DNA from: Microthrixaceae bacterium
GTDB lineage: Bacteria > Actinomycetota > Acidimicrobiia > Acidimicrobiales > Microtrichaceae
Length of the DNA stretch: 64,000 nucleotides
Assembly: GCA_023957995.1 (NCBI GenBank)
Contig: JAMLGK010000004.1
Span: 164,850 to 228,849, forward strand
Direction: 5' to 3'
The position numbers were made by a program, and so were the translations under genes. Shown here piece after piece: positions 7,337-16,109 of the stretch. The stretch's first letter is position 1. Each line of letters opens with the position of its first letter. Under the pieces are notes generated by a model that ran no database searches, was not told where the DNA came from, and saw only the letters and a list, made by a program, of their open reading frames with translations.

Positions 7337-8523
7337 GTGTCGTCGCCCTGGTGATCCTCGCGATCATCGTCCTCTTCCTGATCATCGTGGTGGGCTCCAG
7401 CGTCCGCATCGTGCGGCCCTACCAGCGGGGTCTGGTAGAGCAGCTGGGCAAGTACAAGGAGACCCACGATCCAGGTCTTCACCTGATCATTCCGTTCGTG
7501 CAGGCGATGCGCCTGGTCGACATGCGCGAACAGGTGGTCGACGTGCCACCGCAGGAGGTCATCACCTCCGACAACGTGGTGGTGGCTGTCGACGCGGTCA
7601 TCTACTACGAGCCCACCGACCCCCAACGGTTGCTCTACAACGTTGCCAACTTCATCCTCGCGGTCACCAAGCTGGCCCAGACCAACCTGCGCAACGTGAT
7701 CGGCGACCTGTCCCTGGACGAGGCGCTGACCAGCCGCGACAAGCTCAACCTGGAGCTCCGTCAGATCCTCGACGACGCCACCGACAAGTGGGGGGTCAAG
7801 GTCGTGCGGGTCGAGATCCAGCGCATCGATCCACCGCCGGACGTGATGTCGGCAATGCACGAGCAGATGAAGGCCGAGCGGACCCGACGGGCCCAGGTCA
7901 CCACCGCTGACGGCTTCCGCGAGGCATCGATCATGAAGGCCGAGGGTGAGAAGCAGGCGGCGATCCTCACCGCCGAGGGCGTGCAGCGCTCGCAGGTGCT
8001 GGAGGCCGAGGGTCAGGCCCAGGCGGTCCGTACCCTCGCTGAAGCCGAGCGGTTCCGTGCCGAGACCACCTCGGCGGGTGAAGCCCAGGCGATCCGCAGC
8101 GTCTATGGCGCCATCCACGATGGTGACCCGACGAACGACCTGATCGCGGTGAAGTACCTCGAGACCCTTGCCGCGGTGGCCGACGGCCAGGCCACCAAGA
8201 TCTACCTGCCGATGGAGTCCGGTGGCATGACCGGTGCGTTGGCCGGGGTCGCCGAGCTGTTCAAGGGAGCCGGGGATCCACCTCCGGGGTCCAAACGCAA
8301 CACGAAGCGTTCCGAGATCGACGATCTGCTGACCCCTCCGGAACCACCGAACATCACGGTGGACGTGCACGAGGACGCCGAGGCAGACATCGCCCGCACC
8401 GAAGCGGCCATCGAGAACCTCGGGGTGAAGGCACGCTCCAAGGCCGGGTGGTATCCCGACCCGGAGCAACCCTCCAAGATGCGCTGGTGGGACGGATCGG
8501 CCTGGGCCGACCCGGGCGACTGA
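7333..8523 (+). CDS. SPFH/Band 7 (stomatin-like) protein with DUF2510 tail
   Basis: A 396-residue membrane-associated SPFH protein. One N-terminal transmembrane helix (about 3-25) leads into the Band 7 domain (SVRIVRPYQRGLVEQLGKY to about residue 200), then an Ala/Glu-rich coiled region with the EAEGQAQAV repeats seen in QmcA/stomatins. It ends with AGWYPDPEQPSKMRWWDGSAW, a DUF2510 module common in actinobacterial membrane proteins. It probably forms oligomeric membrane scaffolds with the NfeD partner encoded immediately upstream. Fusion of DUF2510 to a stomatin is the notable feature; its role is unknown. Confidence 0.9.
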   Translation: MSVVALVILAIIVLFLIIVVGSSVRIVRPYQRGLVEQLGKYKETHDPGLHLIIPFVQAMRLVDMREQVVDVPPQEVITSDNVVVAVDAVIYYEPTDPQRLLYNVANFILAVTKLAQTNLRNVIGDLSLDEALTSRDKLNLELRQILDDATDKWGVKVVRVEIQRIDPPPDVMSAMHEQMKAERTRRAQVTTADGFREASIMKAEGEKQAAILTAEGVQRSQVLEAEGQAQAVRTLAEAERFRAETTSAGEAQAIRSVYGAIHDGDPTNDLIAVKYLETLAAVADGQATKIYLPMESGGMTGALAGVAELFKGAGDPPPGSKRNTKRSEIDDLLTPPEPPNITVDVHEDAEADIARTEAAIENLGVKARSKAGWYPDPEQPSKMRWWDGSAWADPGD

Positions 8524-8604
8524 ATCCCGACCGCATCCCGACCGAACCGCCCGGCCCCCGGCGACTGCCAGCACGGATGGGGGCGACTCAGCCGAGGTGC
8601 TCGG

Positions 8605-9864
8605 TCAGCGGGGCGGCGAGGCGCTGAGTGGTACGAGCTGGATCACCCCGGTGGGGTCGTCCTCGTCGTGTTCCATCCACCAACCACACATCTCGGCCAA
8701 CAGGTTCTGGCCCTCCGCTGGTCCCGAGGCGATCAGTTCGTCACCGGGTTGAAGGGTGACGTATCCCCGGGGCCGGTACAGGTACCGATGGTCGCGCTGG
8801 ATGGCCAGGACGTGGAACCCGGGCTCGATGTCGAGTTGCAGATCGGCCAGACGCCGCCCGTCGGCGGCTGATCCAGCAGCGACGGGCACCTTCGCCGCCA
8901 CCACGTCGGCCTCGCCCAGTGCCACCTTCACGATCGGGTGGAGTTCGTAGTCGTCCGCTATCAGCCACACCATGTGGTTGGCCTGGTCGCCGAGTTCTTC
9001 CGCCGCCGCTGCCAGCTGCAGCAGGCCGCGCAGGGGCGACAGGTCGGTGTCGGCCTTGGCTGCGCGCAACACCCACAGCTGCAGGTGGTCCTTCATCTCG
9101 TCGAGGCGCTCTGCGAGGTGTCGGACCTCGGCGGCCAGGCCGACATCGCGCAGCGCCAGCGCCGAGTACGCCAGACCGACGGCTGCCTCGGAGATGTTCT
9201 TCATCTCCACCAGCACGTCGACGGCCCGGTCGAGGTCGCTCAACACTCCGCTGGAAGGTACCGGCGGATCCCAACGGGGCGCCGCGGCCAGTTCGTGGAG
9301 CCGGCTGATACCCGCAGGTGACCCGCGGAGGAACAGCACGTCACCGGGCAACAGGATCAGGTCACCGTCGACCTGCTCGATCATCCATGAGCGTTCCCGA
9401 CGCACGGCGACCACCCGCATGCCGCACTGGACCGGGAACTCGAGGTCCTTGAGCGGGCGGTGCGCCATGTGGGAGCCCTCGCGCACCCATACACGGTGGC
9501 TGATCTCCTCGGCATTGGACAGGTCGGATATGAGCTCGTCGGGTATGCCCAACCGGTGCGTGACGAGCCGGGTGATGTCCACCGACGCATTGGCGATCCC
9601 CTCGATCGAGGAGATCACCTGCAACACCGACGCCATCCCCTCCGCTTCTGCGGGTCGGCGCACCGCCATGATGCAGACCTCGCGCATGTCCTGCACCAGG
9701 TCGTTCATCCGCTCCTCCAGCTGACCCACCTCGGTCGCCATGCCCGGATCGTTGAAGAAGACCGCCGCGTAGGCGAGGTCGATCATCAGCTCGGAGCTGT
9801 CCTTCGCCTCGGCGAGCATCGCCCGGAGGCTGCGAGGCCGGTCATCCATGTGGCCGGTCACCAT
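8605..9864 (-). CDS. Tandem PhoU-like/RCK_C (TrkA-C) regulatory protein
   Basis: A 419-residue soluble protein made of two copies of the same two-domain unit. Each unit has a PhoU-like helical bundle (about 10-110 and 215-315) followed by a TrkA-C/RCK_C beta domain (about 130-200 and 335-405). The RCK_C ends LILLPGDVLFLRGSP and YVTLQPGDELIASGP are clearly equivalent. RCK_C domains bind ligands such as nucleotides on K+ channels and transporters. There is no membrane domain, so it may regulate a channel encoded elsewhere. Start M1 (9864) or M6 (9849) cannot be decided. Divergent from the Bax1-I gene. Confidence 0.75.
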   Translation of the reverse strand: MVTGHMDDRPRSLRAMLAEAKDSSELMIDLAYAAVFFNDPGMATEVGQLEERMNDLVQDMREVCIMAVRRPAEAEGMASVLQVISSIEGIANASVDITRLVTHRLGIPDELISDLSNAEEISHRVWVREGSHMAHRPLKDLEFPVQCGMRVVAVRRERSWMIEQVDGDLILLPGDVLFLRGSPAGISRLHELAAAPRWDPPVPSSGVLSDLDRAVDVLVEMKNISEAAVGLAYSALALRDVGLAAEVRHLAERLDEMKDHLQLWVLRAAKADTDLSPLRGLLQLAAAAEELGDQANHMVWLIADDYELHPIVKVALGEADVVAAKVPVAAGSAADGRRLADLQLDIEPGFHVLAIQRDHRYLYRPRGYVTLQPGDELIASGPAEGQNLLAEMCGWWMEHDEDDPTGVIQLVPLSASPPR

Positions 9865-9970
9865 GAGCTGTGTCCATAGGGAGGACCACCATGATATGCC
9901 TCCGCGGAGGGGGTCGGCGCGAGATGCCCACGGCGGCCCTGCCTGCGCTGGCCCGGGAGAGGTCCGCTAG

Positions 9971-9976
9971 TAGGTT
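9971..9976 (+). promoter_or_regulatory. Possible -10 (TAGGTT) for Bax1-I gene
   Basis: TAGGTT about 70 bp before ATG 10048, giving a leader that contains two copies of a 16-bp direct repeat. Weak evidence. Confidence 0.3.
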
Positions 9977-9997
9977 TGGGTCGGAAAGTTGCGATGC

Positions 9998-10038
9998 CTC
10001 GAGAGAACGACAGCCTCGAGAGCTCGAGAGAACGACAG
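9998..10038 (+). repeat. 16-bp direct repeat in leader of Bax1-I gene
   Basis: CTCGAGAGAACGACAG occurs at 9998-10013 and 10023-10038 (25-bp period), just before the purine-rich AGAGGAACGAG ribosome-binding region. Confidence 0.85.
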
Positions 10039-10047
10039 AGGAACGAG

Positions 10048-10944
10048 ATGTCCCGGAATCCCATCCTGACCGACAAGGCCTTCGACCCCGCCAACTACGG
10101 CGGGGGCACCGCCACGGCCACCCGCCCCTCCCCTTCCCAGGAATGGGACCAGGCCCAGGCGGCCCAGGCGGGCGCCATGACCGCGGGAATGCACTCGCAG
10201 GCGCCGAGCGGCCCCCTGGTGACCACCGGGCGGACCATGACCATCGGCGGAACGGCCTGGGCAACCCTGTTGTTCCTGGTCGTAGCGGCTGGCGTCGGCG
10301 TCTACGGATGGTCGACGGTCACCGAGACGCCGGTGCTCAACCCGCTTCCCGGTGACCCGACGGTCACCGCCACACTGGACCAGCCGGTGCTGTTGTTCGT
10401 TGCGATGTTCGTCGGTCTGGGCCTCGCGATCCTCACCGCGTTCAAGCCCAAGCTGGCGCGCTTCAGCGGACTCGCCTACGCAGCGGTCGAGGGCTACCTG
10501 CTCGGCGCCATCTCACACCTCTTCGACGCCCAGTGGAACGGCATCGTGGTCCAGGCGATCCTCGGAACCGTCGGTGTGTTCACCGCGATGCTCGTCCTCT
10601 ACGGCCTGCGGATCCTGCGGGTCACTCCGCGGATGACCAAGGCGATCATCGGTGCGACCTTCGGCATCATGTTGATGTACGGCGTGGCGTTCATCGCCTC
10701 GTTGTTCGGCGTCGACATGGGCTTCGTCTACGGCACCGACGGCGGCGCCTTCGGGATCATCCTCAGCCTCGTGATCGTCGGGGTCGCAGCATTCAACCTG
10801 CTGTTGGACTTCGACTTCATCGAGAAGGGCTCCAAGGCCGGCCTCCCGGCCTACATGGAGTGGTACGGAGCGTTCGGGCTGATGGTGACCCTCGTGTGGA
10901 TCTACATCGAGATGCTGAGGTTGTTCGCCCGCCTGAGGAGCTGA
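10048..10944 (+). CDS. Bax1-I/YccA-like seven-TM membrane protein
   Basis: A 298-residue integral membrane protein of the bacterial Bax-inhibitor-1-like (YccA-type) family. The N-terminal MSRNPILTDKAFDP motif and the later GISHLF-type loop GYLLGAISHLFDAQW match the actinobacterial members. About seven hydrophobic helices follow from residue 70, and the last is flanked by EWYGAFGLMVTLVWIYIEML. Eukaryotic relatives leak Ca2+/H+; the function in actinobacteria is not established. ATG 10048 is preferred over in-frame ATG 9976 because it starts the conserved motif and follows AGAGGAACGAG. Confidence 0.87.
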   Translation: MSRNPILTDKAFDPANYGGGTATATRPSPSQEWDQAQAAQAGAMTAGMHSQAPSGPLVTTGRTMTIGGTAWATLLFLVVAAGVGVYGWSTVTETPVLNPLPGDPTVTATLDQPVLLFVAMFVGLGLAILTAFKPKLARFSGLAYAAVEGYLLGAISHLFDAQWNGIVVQAILGTVGVFTAMLVLYGLRILRVTPRMTKAIIGATFGIMLMYGVAFIASLFGVDMGFVYGTDGGAFGIILSLVIVGVAAFNLLLDFDFIEKGSKAGLPAYMEWYGAFGLMVTLVWIYIEMLRLFARLRS

Positions 10945-10973
10945 CCCGCTGCCCGGGGGCACCCGGGCTTGGA

Positions 10974-10979
10974 TAGGGT
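10974..10979 (+). promoter_or_regulatory. Possible -10 (TAGGGT) for sulfatase-maturase operon
   Basis: TAGGGT 33 nt before ATG 11013; the short leader contains AGGAG 10 nt before the start, so this transcript would not be leaderless. Confidence 0.35.
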
Positions 10980-11012
10980 CGGCCGCACCGACAGCCCTCA
11001 GGAGCTCCACGC

Positions 11013-13364
11013 ATGACGCGTCCATGGAACGGCAAGCTGGCCACCGACATCCGCGACGCCGAACCCGACTGGACCCCCTACACACAACCGATCGCGCCCG
11101 AGGGGGCTCCCAACGTGTTGATGGTCGTCTGGGACGACGTCGGATACGGAGCGATGGATGTGTTCGGCGGACCGATCGAGACCCCGGCCATGCGACGCAT
11201 CGCTGATGCGGGCGTTCGGTTCTCCAACTTCCACACCACGGCGCTGTGTTCTCCGACGCGTTCGAGCCTGCTGACCGGTCGCAACGCGACCAGCAACGGG
11301 ATGGCCTGCATCGCCGAGGCGACCACGGGGTTCCCCGGGTCCAATGGGCGCATTCCCTTCGAGAACGGTCTCATGTCCGAGGTCCTCGGCGAGCGTGGGT
11401 GGAACACCTACTGCGTCGGCAAGTGGCATCTGACCCCCGAGGAGGAGACCGATCTCTCCTCGTGGCGCAAGCGTTGGCCACTGGGCCGCGGGTTCGAGCG
11501 CTTCTACGGATTCCTGGGTGGTGAGACCAGTCAGTGGTACCCCGACCTCGTGTACGACAACCACCCCGTCGAACCGCCCGCCACCCCCGAGGACGGATAC
11601 CACCTCTCCAACGATCTGGTCGACAAGGCGATCTCGTTCATCGCGGACTCGACCACCGTGGCACCCGAGAAGCCCTGGTTCATGTACTTCGCACCGGGTT
11701 GCGCACACGCGCCGCACCACGTCTTCGAGGAGTGGGTGCACAAGTACGAGGGCCGCTTCGACGAGGGCTACGAGGAGATCCGGGCAGGCATTCTCGAACG
11801 TCAGCTCGAGATGGGGCTGCTTCCCGAGGGAACCGAGCTGTCCGAGATCAATCCCCACGGCGGCGCGGACTTCGTCGGACCCCAGGGAAAGCCATGGCCG
11901 GCGCTGGACGTGGTGCTCCCCTGGGATGAACTCGACGACGAAGCCAGGAAGCTCTTCGTGAGAATGGCGGAGGTCTTCGCCGGATTCGTGAGCCACACCG
12001 ACGATCAGATCGGCCGCCTGCTCGACTACCTGGAGGCCACCGACCAACTCGACAACACCATCATCGTGGCCGTGTCGGACAATGGGTCAAGTGCTGAGGG
12101 CGGACCCAGCGGGTCGTTCAACGAGAACAAGTTCTTCAACGGCATTCCCGACACGATCGAAGCGAACCTCGAACACATCGACGAATGGGGTTCGCCTCTC
12201 AGCTACAACCACTACTGCAGCGGCTGGGCATGGGCCTTCGACACCCCGATGCCCTACTGGAAGCGCTTCGCCGGCTACGAAGGGGGCACCGCCGACCTCT
12301 GCTTGATGTCCTGGCCTGCCGGCACGGCCACACGGGGCGAGGTCCGCGGCCAGTACCTGCACGCGGTGGACGTGGTGCCGACCATCTACGAGCTGCTCGG
12401 GATCGAGCCGCCCGAACAGATCAACGGCTTCACCCAGTCGCCGATCGAAGGACAGTCCATGGCCGCGGCCATCACCGACCCGGAGGCACCCGGGCGCAAC
12501 GAGCAGTTCTATTCGATGCTCGGACAGCGGGCGATGTACATGGACGGCTGGCTCGCCACCGCGGTGCACCCGACACTGTCCGGCTGGAGTGGTTTCGAGG
12601 AGGACATCTGGGAGCTGTACAACCTCGCTGAGGACCGTTCCCAACGGATCAACCTGGCCGCCGAGCACCCCGACATCCTGCGGCGGCTGGTCGACAGATG
12701 GTGGCACGACGCCGGGGTCTTCAAGGCGCTGCCGGTCGACGACCGCGGTCCGGCGGAGGTCCTCGGCAGCCCGCGCCCACAGCCCTCTGCAGACCGGAGC
12801 CGCTACCTCTACTACCCCCGTGTCTCGGCCGTTCCCGAGTCGGTGGCGGCCAACATCCGCGGGCGCTCGTTCACCATCGCCGCCGGCCTGGACGTACCAG
12901 CGGGTGGCGACTCCCCGACCGGTGTGTTGTTCTCACAGGGCACGTTGCTCGGCGGTCACGTCCTGTACCTGGCCGACGGCGAGGTCGTCTACACCTACAA
13001 CTGGTTGGGTGAGGACATCCAGAGGATCAGGGCCGCGGTGTCGCTCACCCCGGGTCGTCACATCCTCAGTGCCGAGTTCAGCGTCGATGGACGAGATGAC
13101 GAGTCACCATCGCCGGTGGGACCGGTCACCCTGCGCTGTGACGACACAGTGCTCGCAACGTCCCGCATCCGCACCCAACCGGGCAAGTTCGGGCTCGGCA
13201 CCGGTCTCTGCGTGGGTCGGTCGATCGCACCGTGCCCCGACCCGGAACTCGCCGCACCGGCAGAACTGCGCGGAGCTGCCCTGGACAGGGTGGCGGTGGA
13301 CGTGAGCGGAGAGGCCTTCATCGACCACGAGGCCGAGGTGGCCGCCTACCTCGCGCATGACTGA
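11013..13364 (+). CDS. Arylsulfatase (Cys-type)
   Basis: A 783-residue sulfatase. Asp41-Asp42 in VVWDDVGYG are metal ligands. Cys79 in CSPTRSSLLTGR is the residue converted to formylglycine, which performs the hydrolysis. GKWHL (about residue 137) and AVSDNGSSAEGG complete the active site. Residues after about 590 form an extra C-terminal domain I cannot assign. No signal peptide is seen, so it appears cytoplasmic. Its stop overlaps the start of a radical-SAM sulfatase maturase by 8 bp, so substrate enzyme and activator are co-translated. The natural sulfate ester is unknown. Confidence 0.92.
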   Translation: MTRPWNGKLATDIRDAEPDWTPYTQPIAPEGAPNVLMVVWDDVGYGAMDVFGGPIETPAMRRIADAGVRFSNFHTTALCSPTRSSLLTGRNATSNGMACIAEATTGFPGSNGRIPFENGLMSEVLGERGWNTYCVGKWHLTPEEETDLSSWRKRWPLGRGFERFYGFLGGETSQWYPDLVYDNHPVEPPATPEDGYHLSNDLVDKAISFIADSTTVAPEKPWFMYFAPGCAHAPHHVFEEWVHKYEGRFDEGYEEIRAGILERQLEMGLLPEGTELSEINPHGGADFVGPQGKPWPALDVVLPWDELDDEARKLFVRMAEVFAGFVSHTDDQIGRLLDYLEATDQLDNTIIVAVSDNGSSAEGGPSGSFNENKFFNGIPDTIEANLEHIDEWGSPLSYNHYCSGWAWAFDTPMPYWKRFAGYEGGTADLCLMSWPAGTATRGEVRGQYLHAVDVVPTIYELLGIEPPEQINGFTQSPIEGQSMAAAITDPEAPGRNEQFYSMLGQRAMYMDGWLATAVHPTLSGWSGFEEDIWELYNLAEDRSQRINLAAEHPDILRRLVDRWWHDAGVFKALPVDDRGPAEVLGSPRPQPSADRSRYLYYPRVSAVPESVAANIRGRSFTIAAGLDVPAGGDSPTGVLFSQGTLLGGHVLYLADGEVVYTYNWLGEDIQRIRAAVSLTPGRHILSAEFSVDGRDDESPSPVGPVTLRCDDTVLATSRIRTQPGKFGLGTGLCVGRSIAPCPDPELAAPAELRGAALDRVAVDVSGEAFIDHEAEVAAYLAHD

Positions 13365-14628
13365 GCGCGCCGCGCCGGTCATGCCGGCAACGATGCCCGT
13401 CGGCGCTCCCCGCGCCTTCCATGCCATGGCCAAGCCTTCGGGAGCCATCTGCAACCTCGACTGCACCTACTGCTTCTTCCTGTCCAAGGAGATGCTCTAT
13501 CCGGGCGACCGGTTCCGCATGGCCGACCAGACGCTCGAGAACTACGTGCGCCAGACACTCGAGGCGCACGGCCCCGGAGAGGTCGTCCTCGCCTTCCAGG
13601 GCGGCGAACCCACCCTCATGGGAGTCGCGTTCTTCGAACGCACCATGGAGCACATCGCGCGCCACGCGCGTCCCAGCCAGACCCCGCTGCTCACCCTCCA
13701 GACCAACGGGGTCCTACTCGATGACCGCTGGGGCGCGTTCCTCGCCGAGCACAACGTGCTCGTCGGGTTGTCGATCGACGGTCCGCGCGACCTCCACGAC
13801 ATCTACCGGCTCGACAAGGCAGGCAGGGGCACCTTCGACCGGGTGCTGGAGGGCTACGAGACGCTCCGACGCCACGGGGTGGATGTGAACGTGCTCTGCA
13901 CCGTCAATGCCGGAAATGCGAGCCATCCCCTCGAGGTCTACCGCTTCTTCCGCGACGAACTCGACCTGCGTTTCATACAGTTCATCCCGGTCGTGGAACG
14001 CTCGACCGAACAGCTCCTGAGTCTGGCCAACGCCGGCTGGGGAGACCGCAACACTGAGCGGCCGCTGTACACCAACCACGGTTCCTCGGTCACCGAACGG
14101 TCCGTGGGACCGCTGGAATGGGGAGAGTTCCTCGCCACGGTCTTCGACGAATGGGTGCACCACGACGTCGGGGAGGTGTTCGTGGGTCACTTCGACGCCG
14201 CACTCGCATCCTGGCTCGGAATCGACCCTGCGATGTGCGTGCTGCGCGAGACCTGTGGAGCGGCGGTGGCGATCGAACACAACGGCGACCTCTACTCCTG
14301 TGACCACTTCGTGGAACCCGCCCACCTCCTGGGCAACATCGACGAGACCCACATCGTGGAGCTCCTGGCTTCTCCGCAACAGGTGAGCTTCGGCAGAGCC
14401 AAACGCGACACGCTCCCCGCCTACTGCAGGAGCTGTGATGTGCGCTTCGCCTGCAACGGCGAATGCCCACGCAACCGTTTCACCACGACCCCCGACGGCG
14501 AGGACGGCCTGAACTACCTCTGCGAGGGCTACAAACACTTCTTCGGGCACATCGACCCGAAGATGCGACGGATGGCCGATCTGCTCCGCGCCGGTCGTGA
14601 CGCCCCCGAGATCATGGAGCAGTCATAG
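13357..14628 (+). CDS. Anaerobic-type sulfatase maturase (radical SAM/SPASM)
   Basis: A 423-residue anSME-like enzyme. The radical-SAM cluster ligands are Cys32, Cys36 and Cys39 in CNLDCTYCF. QGGEPTLM and LSIDGP are SAM-barrel motifs. The C-terminal SPASM region has cysteines in CGAAVAIEHNGDLYSCDHF, YCRSCDVRFACNGECPRNRF and YLCEGY for two auxiliary 4Fe-4S clusters. It should oxidise Cys79 of the adjacent sulfatase to formylglycine without oxygen. Overlap with the sulfatase gene supports a dedicated pair. Confidence 0.93.
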   Translation: MTERAAPVMPATMPVGAPRAFHAMAKPSGAICNLDCTYCFFLSKEMLYPGDRFRMADQTLENYVRQTLEAHGPGEVVLAFQGGEPTLMGVAFFERTMEHIARHARPSQTPLLTLQTNGVLLDDRWGAFLAEHNVLVGLSIDGPRDLHDIYRLDKAGRGTFDRVLEGYETLRRHGVDVNVLCTVNAGNASHPLEVYRFFRDELDLRFIQFIPVVERSTEQLLSLANAGWGDRNTERPLYTNHGSSVTERSVGPLEWGEFLATVFDEWVHHDVGEVFVGHFDAALASWLGIDPAMCVLRETCGAAVAIEHNGDLYSCDHFVEPAHLLGNIDETHIVELLASPQQVSFGRAKRDTLPAYCRSCDVRFACNGECPRNRFTTTPDGEDGLNYLCEGYKHFFGHIDPKMRRMADLLRAGRDAPEIMEQS

Positions 14629-14653
14629 GTTCCCGGGAGCAACCACCGAGACG

Positions 14654-16015
14654 TCAGGATCCGTTGGTGGACCAGTGCCAGGGTTCCGAGGGCAGGTTGA
14701 AGAAGCCATAGGCCGAGGCATTGGCGGCCAACCACTGGTAGGCCGGATTGGAACGGGAGGTGATCAGGGCGCCACCCGACTTGATGTCGAGGGCCAGGCC
14801 CCGTTCGTGCATCGACCTGCCCGGGATGGCAGTGGGGGGCGAGCACTGTGAAGCAGGCTTCTCGTAGATGTCGTAGTAGGTCGGACCGCAATGGGCCTGA
14901 CGGAGCTCGATCTGCGATGCCGGATCACGGAATCCACCACCGCTGAGGCTGAACCCCGCGCTGCTGGCGGCAGAGAGCAGACCCTGCACGTTGGACGCAA
15001 TGCTGCGGTGGACCCAGAAGCTGCCCACCTTGGTCACGTCGGACCAGGTGACGACCCCCGAGGGCGGAGACGGAGGCGGAGTCGTGGTCTTGGGCTTCGC
15101 TGTCGTGGTGGGTGTCGGAACAGCAGCTGCCGAGGAGCCGCCCGAGGATCCCGAACCCCCGGAGTCGGAGGTCGCGGGTGGGGCGGACGACCCGCCGCCG
15201 GAGGCTGCCTTGGAATCCTCCGCGAGAGCACGTTCTTCCGACTCGAGCTCGTCGGCCGCGTCGGCATCCACCTCGCGCAGAGCGGCAGCCTCGGCTAGGG
15301 CCGCGTCCAGTCGTTGGTCGATCTGGGCATCCAGGCGACGTTGTTCGCGCAGTTGGGCCTCGAGGCTCTCCAGTTCGGACTTGCTCTGCGATTCCGCTTC
15401 GGCGGCTTCGGCGGCGATGCGTGTGGCACGCTCGGTCCGCAGCTGCGCCGACTCCCTGGCGCTGGCCAACTCATCGAGCACCCGACTCTGCTGGTCGGCG
15501 CTGATCGAGAGCACCTCGTGTGCCCAACCAGCGTCCTCGGACTCCGACATGGCCAGGACTGCCATCGACTCCAACGCCGGTGGGTTCATGAACGCCTCGC
15601 TGGCGTACTCCTGCACCCGGACCTGGGCGGCGTCCACACGCTGTTGTGCCTGCACCGCCAACAGCGCGGCCTTTTCGACCTTCTCCTTGGCAGCACCCAT
15701 CGCCAGGTGGGCCATCGCCCACTTGTCGAACTGGTGGTCGCGGGCCGCCTTCGCCGCCGCAACCTGACTGCGCACGGCTGCCCGGTCGGCCTGGAGCGTG
15801 GACACCGAGGCGCTGGCCTCACGTTCGCTGGTTGCCCCTTCGACCGTCACAGAAGGCGTGTCGTCACCGGACGAGGTGCCGTCGCCAACCGACCCACCCT
15901 CATCGGCTCTCGCCGGGCTGGGAACGAGCACCGCCGCAACGACGCTGGCTGCGGCCAGTACAACAGAGACACCACGGGGTGCGCGGAGAGAAGGATTCCT
16001 CGGCATACCTCCCAT
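14654..16015 (-). CDS. Exported VanY-type D,D-carboxypeptidase with coiled-coil domain
   Basis: A protein of up to 453 residues in three parts. A signal peptide (hydrophobic residues about 16-36, cleavage near ARADE), an Ala/Glu/Gln-rich coiled coil (about 65-260) and a Pro/Thr-rich linker lead to a C-terminal peptidase_M15/VanY domain. SMHERGLALDI and EPWHW supply the zinc ligands and the catalytic Glu. It would trim D-Ala or hydrolyse peptidoglycan peptides outside the cell; the coiled coil resembles those that regulate cell-wall hydrolases. Starts at 16015 (ATG) and 16006 (ATG) are both possible. Convergent with the maturase gene. Confidence 0.88.
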   Translation of the reverse strand: MGGMPRNPSLRAPRGVSVVLAAASVVAAVLVPSPARADEGGSVGDGTSSGDDTPSVTVEGATSEREASASVSTLQADRAAVRSQVAAAKAARDHQFDKWAMAHLAMGAAKEKVEKAALLAVQAQQRVDAAQVRVQEYASEAFMNPPALESMAVLAMSESEDAGWAHEVLSISADQQSRVLDELASARESAQLRTERATRIAAEAAEAESQSKSELESLEAQLREQRRLDAQIDQRLDAALAEAAALREVDADAADELESEERALAEDSKAASGGGSSAPPATSDSGGSGSSGGSSAAAVPTPTTTAKPKTTTPPPSPPSGVVTWSDVTKVGSFWVHRSIASNVQGLLSAASSAGFSLSGGGFRDPASQIELRQAHCGPTYYDIYEKPASQCSPPTAIPGRSMHERGLALDIKSGGALITSRSNPAYQWLAANASAYGFFNLPSEPWHWSTNGS

Positions 16016-16109
16016 ACATCGGCGCGATGCGACGAGAGTTGAAACCTTGTGGTGGCCGCGACCTCAGTCACCCCTCAGCGGGGCCTCCGGTCGCCGATCG
16101 GTGCGGGCC

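Noticed and set aside
6778..8574. 598-codon open frame antisense to the stomatin and nfeD genes
   Set aside because: His/Asp/Val-rich shadow of two well-supported genes on the plus strand.
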